From a virus, in IMG/VR virus record IMGVR_UViG_3300029258_003221, positions 170,632 through 234,631 of that record: DNA of 64,000 bases. One strand, 5' to 3'. This document shows positions 48,157 through 55,606 of the stretch, piece by piece (positions within the stretch are counted from its first letter, which is position 1; the number at the start of each line of letters is the position of its first letter). A program made the translations under genes and the position numbers. The notes below the pieces were generated by a model, which was not told the origin of the DNA, made no database searches, and saw nothing but the letters and a program-made list of their open reading frames with translations.

Positions 48157-49809
48157 TTATCTCCAAGAAACTTCTGCAAGATATTTGATCATGTGACGAC
48201 CCTTTTTGTAGATAATGAACTCGTTATTGGCAAGGTAGCCACCACTCATGCCGCCCTTACCAAACACGTGGTGAGTTCCTTTGCTGGCTGTCATACTTCT
48301 GCCGCCACCTGTACCTGCAATATCCGGCATTCCAAGACAAACATCACAAAGCATCATAAAAGAATGACGACCAGAAATTCCACCATCACCAGCATACATT
48401 GAACCCGATGCTGAACAATACTGCGAAGATTTCTGCCAGTCGTCAGCAAAGTAAATTCCCTGACCAAATGCAGCACCATTTGTAGCTACATTGACAAGTT
48501 CCTGTGGGAATCGGAAATTCTCTCTCAAGATACCAGCAACATTTACCGAACGAGTTCCGTGGAACAAAGCGGCAGTATTGGTTTCCCAATACTTTCTCCG
48601 TTGAGCTGGAGTCAAATCAGGACGCTTTTTGTCCTGATGTAACGGACGATCACCATCAGAAAGCTTTTTCATTTCTGATTTAATTTGATCCTGTGACTTT
48701 GTGAAAGTCTTGTCATCGCCATGACGAAGGACTTCCCAAAGATGATGAACGGTCAAAGAACCACGACCACCATATCTATTTTTGGTAGCTTCTTTCCACC
48801 AAGCATAAAGATACTTGCCAATTTCTGAAGTCTTAGAAATATGCTTCATATCCAAAGGCATTCCCGCCATCGGATCATTACCATCATCTTCAATGGTGAA
48901 ATCGCCAGTCTTCAAAGCAGATTCAAAAGCATCAATTTCAAGTTCCCACTCATTGATGTTATTCGCTGAAAGAATCCATGAGCTTTCATGTGCATTGAGC
49001 GGTTTGATTTTAGGAATCAACCCATACAAAGCATAAGTGATCTGCTTCAATTCCTGATCATTGACCTGATTGTCAACATCACCACCAACTTTGCCAACAC
49101 GTTTAAGTGCAGCCTGAAGCAAATCTCGACCCTGATCCAGTGCTTTCTGTGACGGAACAGTGCCTCCTTGAAGTGTGGTACGAGCGTGCTGAATCGTACC
49201 GCCAAGAAGATCACGCATTAGTTTTGAGGTTTCAATATCGCAGCGATTTTTGCTCTTGGCTTTGGTTTTCTTTTTAGAACCGTTAGATGAAGCAGAAGAT
49301 TGAGTAGAACCATCGTCAGCAGAAAGATTACGGGCATCTGGAAGACCCGTATCACGTGAGACGAGCGGCCTCACAGCGTACAGATCTTTCAGCTTACCCT
49401 TGCTATCTTTCTTTGGCACGAACATATCGATGCCGCCAACTTTATCCCATACACCTCGGGATGTATTCTTGGATTTACACTGCTTGACAAAAGCAGCCAT
49501 TGCCTCATCTTTGCTGGAGCATTGCGTAAACTGGAATGTAGGATTATTTCCCACACGACCAAACTCAACATAAAGATACCAGTCCCCATCTGGATCACTC
49601 ACCACAGCAGCGTGATAAAATTTATTTGAATCAACCTTACGAGCGCTGCCATCTTTGGAAACACCCTTTTCTTCCTGCTGAAAACAGCCCATATCGGCCA
49701 GCATACAGCCTTCAAACTTTGTATCTTCAGTGGCGACAGGACCATGACACTTAAAGTCATCAGGACCAAGACCTTTTGGGTATTCTTTTTTGTCGAGTTT
49801 AGTAGCCAT
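48157..49809 (-). CDS. PARP1-like WGR-PARP ADP-ribosyltransferase
   Basis: A 550-aa protein. A WGR domain lies at about residues 62-125 (KFYHAAVVSDPDGDWYLYVE, then GRVGNNPTF), followed by a Ser/Lys linker, a helical PARP regulatory domain (about 195-330) and the catalytic domain. The H-Y-E triad is present: H417 in LFHGTRSV, Y453 in GQGIYFAD and E530 in NNEFIIY, which predicts NAD+-dependent poly- rather than mono-ADP-ribosylation. In eukaryotes WGR senses DNA breaks. Bacterial and phage PARPs are known but uncommon. The target could be phage or host DNA-bound proteins. A macro protein, a Nudix and a deoxyribosyltransferase-like gene lie in the same window. Confidence 0.9.
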   Translation of the reverse strand: MATKLDKKEYPKGLGPDDFKCHGPVATEDTKFEGCMLADMGCFQQEEKGVSKDGSARKVDSNKFYHAAVVSDPDGDWYLYVEFGRVGNNPTFQFTQCSSKDEAMAAFVKQCKSKNTSRGVWDKVGGIDMFVPKKDSKGKLKDLYAVRPLVSRDTGLPDARNLSADDGSTQSSASSNGSKKKTKAKSKNRCDIETSKLMRDLLGGTIQHARTTLQGGTVPSQKALDQGRDLLQAALKRVGKVGGDVDNQVNDQELKQITYALYGLIPKIKPLNAHESSWILSANNINEWELEIDAFESALKTGDFTIEDDGNDPMAGMPLDMKHISKTSEIGKYLYAWWKEATKNRYGGRGSLTVHHLWEVLRHGDDKTFTKSQDQIKSEMKKLSDGDRPLHQDKKRPDLTPAQRRKYWETNTAALFHGTRSVNVAGILRENFRFPQELVNVATNGAAFGQGIYFADDWQKSSQYCSASGSMYAGDGGISGRHSFMMLCDVCLGMPDIAGTGGGRSMTASKGTHHVFGKGGMSGGYLANNEFIIYKKGRHMIKYLAEVSWR

Positions 49810-49866
49810 AGTAATTCTCCTTTGTCGCCATTATCGAATGATCAGGTGTCAAACTTTACTGGTTTA

Positions 49867-50334
49867 TCAAGAAACCCGATCAACCGCCTGCTCAATAAGT
49901 GCTTTTAAAGTGTTACAAGGTGTCTCGTTCGTTCTTTTTTCATACATGCGATCAAGATACCTTGTTTTAGGAGCACCATCAGGGCGACCATAAACAAATC
50001 GACCACAATTCAAATACATGCCAAATTCCACATTGGTAGTGAAAGCTGGCATGTTTTCCAATTCTCGTGGCACCCAAGCAGCAATGCAGCCTCTTTGAGA
50101 AGACAAAACCAGTGCCGCATCTTCCCAATCAACTTGGTCAATGTAAGTTTGAACAACCATTCCAAAAACCTCTGGGACAAACACGGTTCCCTTGAACCCC
50201 GTTTCTTCCAAAAGTTTAATTGCCTCTGGTCTCCATGATGGCACGCTTGGGCTTCTTGGTGTTGGCCCTACCAAGAAGATACAAGGCATCTGTTCGTCGT
50301 CAACCAAATCGCCGGGACAGATAATTCTCATCAT
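49867..50334 (-). CDS. nucleoside 2-deoxyribosyltransferase-like protein
   Basis: A 155-aa protein with IFLVGPTPRSPSVPSWRPEA, VDWEDAALVLSS, AAWVPRELENMPAFTTNVEF and a Gly-rich end, the pattern of the nucleoside deoxyribosyltransferase-like 2 family. These enzymes, or relatives, cleave or swap the base of nucleosides; N-glycosidic cleavage of NAD-like molecules is also found in the wider superfamily. It lies next to the PARP gene. The Glu in NVEF would be the catalytic one. Confidence 0.75.
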   Translation of the reverse strand: MMRIICPGDLVDDEQMPCIFLVGPTPRSPSVPSWRPEAIKLLEETGFKGTVFVPEVFGMVVQTYIDQVDWEDAALVLSSQRGCIAAWVPRELENMPAFTTNVEFGMYLNCGRFVYGRPDGAPKTRYLDRMYEKRTNETPCNTLKALIEQAVDRVS

Positions 50335-50957
50335 GATCCACCACCCACATTCCCATCGACATCAAGGTAACGACCGGGTTTGCCACGTTTGCCCTTGAAG
50401 TGTTCATTGATTTCACGATAAGCCACCCAAACATCCTGATCGTAGAATTCAGTTATCGCTTTGTGAAAGAAGGGAACAGCTTTGTTTAACACATGTGGTC
50501 GAAAGTGGTTGACATCCACTCCTACGTTGAATGAGTTCAATTGAACTTTCCAAGCTGAATGAATGTGTCCAACGAGATTGAAACGGTCGGCTCGGCCCTG
50601 TGTTGGATAGTGCGTAATCCAACAAGGAACACCTTCTACATCAATTTCAAGACCATCGCCTTCAGCAACGATTTCATCGAAATATTTTGATAGCTGTTCG
50701 TCGGTAAACACTCGGTCATGATTTCCTCGAAAGAGGATTTTCCGACCATTGAAATGACTCACCTGTGAGAGAAATTCAGGCGTGTTTAGATTTACAGCAT
50801 CGCCAACGACGTAGACTGTATCATCAGGTTCAACGAGTTCATTGTGCAGGAAAATAAATTCATCAACCATGTGCTGGGCACTTACAAAACCCGGACGCCC
50901 CATGATTTCAAATCGATCTTCGCCAAGATGCCAGTCAGAAGTAATGAAATCTGTCAT
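50331..50957 (-). CDS. metallophosphoesterase
   Basis: Start MTDFITSDWHLGED (50957). The calcineurin-type motifs are in order: SDWHLGE (DxH), VVGDAV (GD), FRGNHDR (GNHD), THYP and GHIHSAW (GHxH). It is a two-metal phosphoesterase of the kind phages use on nucleotides or on 2',3'-phosphates; the substrate is unknown. ATGA overlap with the deoxyribosyltransferase-like gene. Confidence 0.85.
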   Translation of the reverse strand: MTDFITSDWHLGEDRFEIMGRPGFVSAQHMVDEFIFLHNELVEPDDTVYVVGDAVNLNTPEFLSQVSHFNGRKILFRGNHDRVFTDEQLSKYFDEIVAEGDGLEIDVEGVPCWITHYPTQGRADRFNLVGHIHSAWKVQLNSFNVGVDVNHFRPHVLNKAVPFFHKAITEFYDQDVWVAYREINEHFKGKRGKPGRYLDVDGNVGGGS

Positions 50958-50958
50958 A

Positions 50959-51165
50959 TCAACCCCGATAATCCCATTCCCATCGTTCATCTACGAGTTG
51001 ATTGCCATCCTTGCGACAGGAGTAACAAGCCATGGCACCATAGTCTCCTTTGAGACTTTTGGCTTCTTTGTTGCTGTCGGCAGTGTCGAAAACAGATGCA
51101 TCTTCTGTCCCCTGATCACCGCAAGCACGACTGTCATACAGAATGTATGTTCTTTCTTCAGGCAT
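50959..51165 (-). CDS. hypothetical protein with CxxC, 68 aa
   Basis: Start MPEERTYILYDSRACG (51165, 8 bp overlap); longer frames shadow the upstream gene. MACYSCRKDG gives one CxxC, perhaps with RACGD the second half of a zinc site. Many phages have a similar short protein (ERTYILYDxRAxxxGTxDA), from memory. Confidence 0.65.
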   Translation of the reverse strand: MPEERTYILYDSRACGDQGTEDASVFDTADSNKEAKSLKGDYGAMACYSCRKDGNQLVDERWEWDYRG

Positions 51166-51388
51166 GTTTTGATCTCGGTTCCTCAAACTTGTTGCGAAAC
51201 TCTTCATACTCACGGTAGAGCGTTTCGTGAATTTCATCGTGCCTATCGGTGTTGCGATAGACATCCATATACCATTCGTCAATCTTCTCTGGAGTGGGGT
51301 CAAACTCCGAATCGAGATTGTAGAAAATCCACCATGTGACCAGATCACGTATCTGTGGCCAAAGCTTCATCTTTGCTGCTACTGCCAT
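51158..51388 (-). CDS. hypothetical protein, 76 aa
   Basis: A helical protein rich in Glu, Arg and aromatic residues (KIDEWYMDVYRNTDRHDEIH). First gene after the promoter at 51425-51453. No family recognised. Confidence 0.65.
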   Translation of the reverse strand: MAVAAKMKLWPQIRDLVTWWIFYNLDSEFDPTPEKIDEWYMDVYRNTDRHDEIHETLYREYEEFRNKFEEPRSKHA

Positions 51389-51424
51389 GATATCTCCTAC
51401 AAACTTGAAGTTAAATCCAAGAAC

Positions 51425-51453
51425 ATTTTACGAACGAAAAGTTGGCTTGTAAA
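51425..51453 (-). promoter_or_regulatory. promoter, GCTTTACA / TAAAAT variant
   Basis: TTTACA (51448-51453) and TAAAAT (51425-51430), 17 bp apart on the minus strand, CG beside the -10. Leader of about 30 nt. The promoter lies inside the 3' end of the interrupted gene 51411-51791. Confidence 0.8.
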
Positions 51454-51533
51454 GCAAACTGAAGCGTCACATTCCATTTTTCATCACATGAAGCCTCATG
51501 AGTGATTCGCAGATGAAGATCGCTGCCTCTTTT

Positions 51534-51572
51534 GTGAACTACCCCGACCCTAAAGAGGTCGGGGTAGTTCAC
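51534..51572. repeat. perfect 16-bp inverted repeat with 7-nt loop
   Basis: GTGAACTACCCCGACC is repeated inverted after a 7-base loop, giving a strong hairpin inside a coding-like frame (VNYPDLFRVGVVH). It has no U-tract on either side, so it is not a normal terminator. It could be an inserted element, a protein-binding palindrome or an RNA stabiliser. Confidence 0.85.
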
Positions 51573-51783
51573 CCAATCCGGCCTCATATCAGGCTTGCCA
51601 TCTTCAATCCATAATGACAAAGCAAAACAAATGCCTTCACCAAAATCACCATCGCCACCAAATTTGATATCGAATTACGGCTCAAGATATCTGGCTAATG
51701 CATAAGCAATGTGCATTGCTTCTTCATTGTGTTCAACTCCATTTTCCCAACGATCTTCAATGCGTTTAGCATAAGATTCTTTT

Positions 51784-52377
51784 TTAGCCATTATGATACC
51801 AATCAGTGTATGCTTTGATTGTTGTGTTCTTTGTGTTTCTTACAGAAGAAAGTCCTCTACATGGCATTTCATCATCATTATGACAAGATAAAGAAACGCC
51901 TTCTTCATCGAACAGTTTGATCATATTTCTTGCAGATGGCAAACAACCTAAATTTTGAGCCACTGTCGCATCTTTGTTTTCACCATCTCTAAAAGGACAA
52001 GCTTGACATCGCCTTAATGAAAATCCCTTGGATTCAATACGTTCAATAATAAGACGACGAGCTTCTGTGGTTGGTGACCAATTGTTCATTTGTTTATCAG
52101 GAATTTCACGAAAAGCACCGCCCATCCATGTTACATTGAAATCACGATCTTCACATTCAAGAAAAATTTCTAAGTAACGTGTGAGCAAGTAACCAATTTT
52201 ATCGTAAAAAAACCGTACATGTCCGGTGCCAAGCGTGAAATCCTTTGGAATTTTTCCTTCAAGGACTGCACGTCCTGAACGCACAGCATTTGGAATACGA
52301 ACAATTTCACGATGTTCTGCAAGAAGCAATTTATCTGGAAGTTCAAAAGGATGAACCCCAGCATTGATGCGTGTCAT
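51784..52377 (-). CDS. denV: DenV-like pyrimidine dimer DNA glycosylase
   Basis: A 197-aa protein; its first 80 residues match T4 endonuclease V: MTRINAGVHP, LAEHREIVRIPNAV, FTLGTGHVRFFYDKIGYLLT. The catalytic Thr2 and Glu24 (E23 in T4) are present. T4 DenV excises UV-induced pyrimidine dimers and nicks the abasic site. Here the enzyme has about 60 extra C-terminal residues with several Cys (RRCQACPFRDG ... SLSCHNDDEMPCRGL) that could bind zinc or an Fe-S cluster. The stop overlaps the next ATG. Confidence 0.8.
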   Translation of the reverse strand: MTRINAGVHPFELPDKLLLAEHREIVRIPNAVRSGRAVLEGKIPKDFTLGTGHVRFFYDKIGYLLTRYLEIFLECEDRDFNVTWMGGAFREIPDKQMNNWSPTTEARRLIIERIESKGFSLRRCQACPFRDGENKDATVAQNLGCLPSARNMIKLFDEEGVSLSCHNDDEMPCRGLSSVRNTKNTTIKAYTDWYHNG

Positions 52378-52387
52378 GACTTCCCTT

Positions 52388-52657
52388 TCATGTCACAGAG
52401 AGAATTTCCTCAATCGCCTGTTTGTGGTTCATTGCATTTTTCCACTCAGTGCGAACGAACTCTTTGTTTTCTTCTCGTTTAGTGGGTGTCACATTTTGCC
52501 GACCTCCACAAAAAGACCAGCCACACCCTCCACAAATCCATGTGGAGGGGTGCCAGCCATATACTTTCACCAAAAATCGCCTTTTCTTTCTACATGTCGT
52601 GCATTTGCGAACAGCACGAGCCACAAAAGATTTTGGGCGATAAATGTAAAGATTCAT
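52388..52657 (-). CDS. zinc-finger hypothetical protein, 89 aa
   Basis: RKCTTCRKKRR and WICGGCGWSFCGG form two CxxC pairs, a zinc ribbon in a basic protein, so nucleic-acid binding is likely. A GGGTGTC copy at 52484 is one of only two full heptamers after 36.4 kb. Confidence 0.65.
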   Translation of the reverse strand: MNLYIYRPKSFVARAVRKCTTCRKKRRFLVKVYGWHPSTWICGGCGWSFCGGRQNVTPTKREENKEFVRTEWKNAMNHKQAIEEILSVT

Positions 52658-52929
52658 GCCTGTTCCTCGATAACCAAAGATTCGGATTGCTCTTCGGCCT
52701 CATTTGCCCAAGAATGTAAATTCTCAGCAAAATTTCTAGCTGTCTCAGTTGTCATCTGAAAACGAATTGTATTCGTGCGTTCAACATTCACCATGCTTCC
52801 ACCATGAAATTCCATTGCTTTATCAAATGTCGTGAGCACAGCTTCAATTTCTGGAACAGTCTTTTTGCCTTCTTTCGTCTCAATCATTGTGTGACGAATA
52901 TTTCTGGCAACAGTCATCAAAGATTCCAT
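52654..52929 (-). CDS. hypothetical protein, 91 aa
   Basis: A helical small protein with a beta segment (TNTIRFQMTTETARNFAENL). The fold recalls small phage proteins that clear or bind nucleotides, but no motif supports this. ATGA overlap with the zinc-finger gene. Confidence 0.6.
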   Translation of the reverse strand: MESLMTVARNIRHTMIETKEGKKTVPEIEAVLTTFDKAMEFHGGSMVNVERTNTIRFQMTTETARNFAENLHSWANEAEEQSESLVIEEQA

Positions 52930-52939
52930 TAGTCGTCTT

Positions 52940-53227
52940 TCATTCTTCAGTTTCGTCTTTGTCGTCTTCCAGTGGAATGTATTTGCTCAAGTTATACTTG
53001 CGATATGCAAAACAAAAGATCACTGCACCGATAATCGAAAACAGCAATCCTGCTGGACCAAATGAACCACCAGCAATCAACCAGTTAATCATACCACCTA
53101 TGAAACTTCCTGCAACCCCAATCACCAGAGTAGCAATTAAGCCACCCGGCTCAGGCCCCGGATGTATAGCTTTCCCAATCAGGCCCGCTACGAAACCAAT
53201 CACCAAAATCCAAATCAAATAAAACAT
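52940..53227 (-). CDS. GlsB/YeaQ/YmgE family membrane protein
   Basis: Start MFYLIWILVIGFVAGLIGKA (53227) with GGAG upstream. Three hydrophobic helices with Gly-rich turns (VIGVAGSFIGGMINWLIAGG, SIIGAVIFCFAY) are the signature of the transglycosylase-associated protein family. It is a small inner-membrane protein often linked to stress in bacteria, with unclear function. The C-terminus is acidic. Confidence 0.85.
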   Translation of the reverse strand: MFYLIWILVIGFVAGLIGKAIHPGPEPGGLIATLVIGVAGSFIGGMINWLIAGGSFGPAGLLFSIIGAVIFCFAYRKYNLSKYIPLEDDKDETEE

Positions 53228-53228
53228 A

Positions 53229-53339
53229 TTAACTCTCCTTGTTGTTTTGAACCACTTTATTTTTGGTCCATGTATATAGATCTTTCGCCACCGCACAGCA
53301 TACAACGAGAACCATGCCTTTAACTATGTCTCTTATCAT
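53229..53339 (-). CDS. small membrane peptide, 36 aa
   Basis: ATG at 53339 has AAGGAG about six bases upstream, inside the end of the C39 gene. The frame MIRDIVKGMVLVVCCAVAKD has one short hydrophobic stretch (residues 9-18) and a basic tail. It ends just before the ribosome site of the GlsB-like gene. Confidence 0.55.
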   Translation of the reverse strand: MIRDIVKGMVLVVCCAVAKDLYTWTKNKVVQNNKES

Positions 53340-53988
53340 ATGCTCTCCTTGGGGCTATCAAAGTGAACTCAAAAACATCTGATATTTTGAGTGCCCACTT
53401 CCAGTGATCCGAGCCAAACTCATTGCCACGTAAATCACCTGTGAAAGACCATGCTTTCATGAATATATCTAGGGCTACTATTCTCTCTTTGCCATATCCG
53501 GGATCTGCCAATGTGATTTTTTGCTCGTCATAACCAACAACCACAACATAATGCCATGTGTTCAAGCCACTCCTCACAAGTACAATAGTTGGACGATTTT
53601 GACTGACATAGTATTTCAAGTGGCCAATGTTGGATCTTTGAAGTTTGGCAGGTACACCAAAATCCTTAACTGTTCTTTCAACAAAGTCTGGAGAAGTCAT
53701 TCCTACAGACTTTTCTCCATATTTAAACCACTCTGTCTTGGCGTTTTTTGCTGCATCTTCGATGCTGACATCTTTGCCATAATATTGCAACAACATAGCA
53801 CATGAAGTTGGGCCACAGGTAATCCCATCAGGTTGTTTAAAAATCGGCGAAAAATCAATATGATGAGATGATGGATAATCAACTAAAACAAACTGTTCGT
53901 AATTTATTAAGACCACAAAAAACAAAAGCATTGTAGCCAATATGCTCCATTTCTTTCGTTTGAAAAAGTCTATAAAAAAAGCGTTCAT
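53320..53988 (-). CDS. C39-like cysteine peptidase, membrane anchored
   Basis: A 222-aa protein. One N-terminal membrane helix (residues 15-33) is followed by a papain-like domain with Q52, C58 in DGITCGPTSC, H146 in NTWHYVVVVGYD and D162 in LADPGYG, the C39 catalytic set. C39 enzymes cleave double-glycine leaders; here no transporter is fused. It may process a peptide at the membrane. The start codon sits in a terminator-like hairpin (53974-54014). Confidence 0.8.
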   Translation of the reverse strand: MNAFFIDFFKRKKWSILATMLLFFVVLINYEQFVLVDYPSSHHIDFSPIFKQPDGITCGPTSCAMLLQYYGKDVSIEDAAKNAKTEWFKYGEKSVGMTSPDFVERTVKDFGVPAKLQRSNIGHLKYYVSQNRPTIVLVRSGLNTWHYVVVVGYDEQKITLADPGYGKERIVALDIFMKAWSFTGDLRGNEFGSDHWKWALKISDVFEFTLIAPRRAYDKRHS

Positions 53989-54014
53989 TCCTTATTTAGA
54001 AACGAACGCTTTTA
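53974..54014 (-). promoter_or_regulatory. terminator-like hairpin over the C39 start codon
   Basis: On the minus strand AAAGCGTTC ... GAACGCTTT (9 bp) is followed by TTTTATAG, and the ATG lies inside the loop side of the 3' arm (ATGAACGCTTT). This would terminate or block translation unless relieved, so it may be an attenuator. The plus strand also reads as a terminator. Confidence 0.55.
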
Positions 54015-54033
54015 TTCCCCCGCCACCATTGAT

Positions 54034-54360
54034 TTAATCAGGCATATCTATGTCTTTTGTTGAAATCGAATTGTAAACTTCATACATCATAGATGATACT
54101 ATTTTCGACATACGATAAATTTCCGGGTCCATCAAAATTGCTGGGTGATTTTGAACATAATGTTCCCAGTTTTCTGCAACCATAAAACTTCTGTCAACTG
54201 CCTCGTGACAACCGAAAGTGTTTTTGCCAAAAAGCCTTTTGATTTCATCTTCTGAATCATATGTCTCCAGAGCTTTCTGGAGATCTTCCATTCGTTCCGC
54301 TTCAGCGTATTTAATTGCGGATTGTATAACTGATTGTTCTCGTTGAGAAAGTTCCATCAT
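54034..54360 (-). CDS. hypothetical protein, 108 aa
   Basis: A helical, acidic protein (REQSVIQSAIKYAEAERMED; KIVSSMMYEVYNSIS). ATGA overlap with the upstream gene. No family recognised. Confidence 0.65.
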   Translation of the reverse strand: MMELSQREQSVIQSAIKYAEAERMEDLQKALETYDSEDEIKRLFGKNTFGCHEAVDRSFMVAENWEHYVQNHPAILMDPEIYRMSKIVSSMMYEVYNSISTKDIDMPD

Positions 54361-54629
54361 TCACTTCCTAATGATTCTGTTGTTTTCAAATCCATTGTGC
54401 CCAATTTTTGCAAATCACCACATTCAGGACAATACATTTCAACTTTAGTATGCGGAAGCATGTAGTGTCGAACTCGCACATGAGTGTGCTTAATGTAATA
54501 AACAAGCAGTTCATTTTCAATAAAAGCAGGCTCTATTTTTTCATGTCTTGCTTTGATTTCAAAATGACCATAAGCATTGATGCCAATCAATGCAAAAATG
54601 AGCATAACTGAAATAATATATTTAACCAT
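54357..54629 (-). CDS. membrane-anchored zinc-site protein, 90 aa
   Basis: An N-terminal membrane helix (YIISVMLIFALIGINAY), a helical stretch with many His, then MYCPECGDLQ with a CxxC. Similar in layout to the next gene upstream (54639-54917), which has an N-terminal helix and CERCKEE; the two may be partners or distant duplicates. Confidence 0.65.
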   Translation of the reverse strand: MVKYIISVMLIFALIGINAYGHFEIKARHEKIEPAFIENELLVYYIKHTHVRVRHYMLPHTKVEMYCPECGDLQKLGTMDLKTTESLGSE

Positions 54630-54638
54630 ATGACCTCC

Positions 54639-54917
54639 TTAGTCATTGTTTTCGACATAATCCTTTATGTCAGCTTGAAATCTCATGTATTCTTCTTTGC
54701 ATCTTTCGCACTCAGGAAACAACCCTTCATGTTTAGCAGCAAGATGCCAAGTAATCATCTCTGTTTGCATTACTGTGCCAAATTGATTGTTTGAAACCGT
54801 GATGAAATCTTCAATGAAATCTTCACGTTCAAGTTGCTGGTGTAAATTCCAGCCAGTCCATGCAACAGCAGTTATCTGCAAACAAATAAACAACAACCAT
54901 CCTATGGTTTTCTTCAT
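54639..54917 (-). CDS. membrane-anchored small protein, 92 aa
   Basis: Signal-anchor helix IGWLLFICLQITAVAWTGW at residues 4-22, then a soluble helical part with HEGLFPECERCKEEYM (CxxC). Acidic C-terminus. No family recognised. Confidence 0.65.
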   Translation of the reverse strand: MKKTIGWLLFICLQITAVAWTGWNLHQQLEREDFIEDFITVSNNQFGTVMQTEMITWHLAAKHEGLFPECERCKEEYMRFQADIKDYVENND

Positions 54918-54970
54918 GTTTACCTCCGTGTAAACTTAAATTTTAGTTAACTGTGATTAGAAGATCAAGA

Positions 54971-55570
54971 TCAATAAGAAACAGATTTCAGAACCGTTTC
55001 GATTCTTTGTCTGATTTTTTCAAACACAGGTCTTCCAAACTCAGCAATGATTTCGTCTTTTCTTGCCTCAAAAGCTTCAAACAGACCCTTTGCTCTGTAG
55101 AAATACTTTCGTGCATAACGCTTATCGCCAGAATTCAAATAATCTCTGACATTGCAAAGTCTGTCAGCAATCTTCACAACTAATGCAACAAGACTCTTGT
55201 TGATAAAATCTGCAAGATGCTCTGACTTTTCTTTCTGATAATCCTGTGGCGATTCATCAGGAAGACGATCTCGAAAAGTAAGCTCACCAACGTAATCAGC
55301 CACTTCTCTATTAAGCAAATCAGCTATCACTGATAGATCTTGATCTGTACCCTCATCGACATCGTGATTAAGAGCAGTAAGCCAAATATTGAGGTGCCGA
55401 GCATCTCTGATTCCGAAATGAAAAATCTCACGCATCACATCAAGCGGATGAATAAGATACGGAACCCTTAAATCGCCTTCACCGTTTCTGAAATCGCCAC
55501 CATGCGCTTTGGCAATAAAATCAATTGCAAAGGAAATGGCATCTTGTGGTGTGTTAAACTCTGTACTCAT
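54971..55570 (-). CDS. SpoT/MESH1-like HD hydrolase
   Basis: Start MSTEFNTPQDAISF (55570). The 199-aa protein matches the HD domain of RelA/SpoT hydrolases: AKAHGGDFRNG, VPYLIHPLDVM, ALNHDVDEGTD with the HD pair, then VVKIADRLCNVRD. These cleave the alarmone (p)ppGpp. There is no synthetase domain, so it fits a small alarmone hydrolase that could switch off the host stringent response. Its mRNA is probably leaderless, since the predicted start falls on the ATG. Confidence 0.82.
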   Translation of the reverse strand: MSTEFNTPQDAISFAIDFIAKAHGGDFRNGEGDLRVPYLIHPLDVMREIFHFGIRDARHLNIWLTALNHDVDEGTDQDLSVIADLLNREVADYVGELTFRDRLPDESPQDYQKEKSEHLADFINKSLVALVVKIADRLCNVRDYLNSGDKRYARKYFYRAKGLFEAFEARKDEIIAEFGRPVFEKIRQRIETVLKSVSY

Positions 55571-55576
55571 GTTTGC

Positions 55577-55605
55577 ATGGTACGGCAAAAAGATTTGGCT
55601 GTAAA
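55577..55605 (-). promoter_or_regulatory. promoter with start at the ATG (leaderless mRNA)
   Basis: TTTACA (55600-55605) and TACCAT (55577-55582) are 17 bp apart on the minus strand. Seven bases beyond the -10 is 55570, the first base of the HD hydrolase ATG, so the message should have almost no leader. Confidence 0.65.
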
Positions 55606-55606
55606 G

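Larger units (their letters stand above)
51411..51791 (-). pseudogene. gene interrupted by an in-frame TAA
   Basis: ATG at 51791 opens 38 codons (MAKKESYAKRIEDRWENGVE ... ARYLEP) and stops at a TAA (51675-51677). The same frame then runs 87 more coding-like codons with no start of its own (FDIKFGGDGDFGEGICFALS ... ITHEASCDEKW). Together they look like one protein of about 126 residues with a nonsense codon. The suppressor tRNA of this window reads TAG, not TAA. The second part contains a perfect 16-bp inverted repeat at 51534-51572. Confidence 0.6.
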
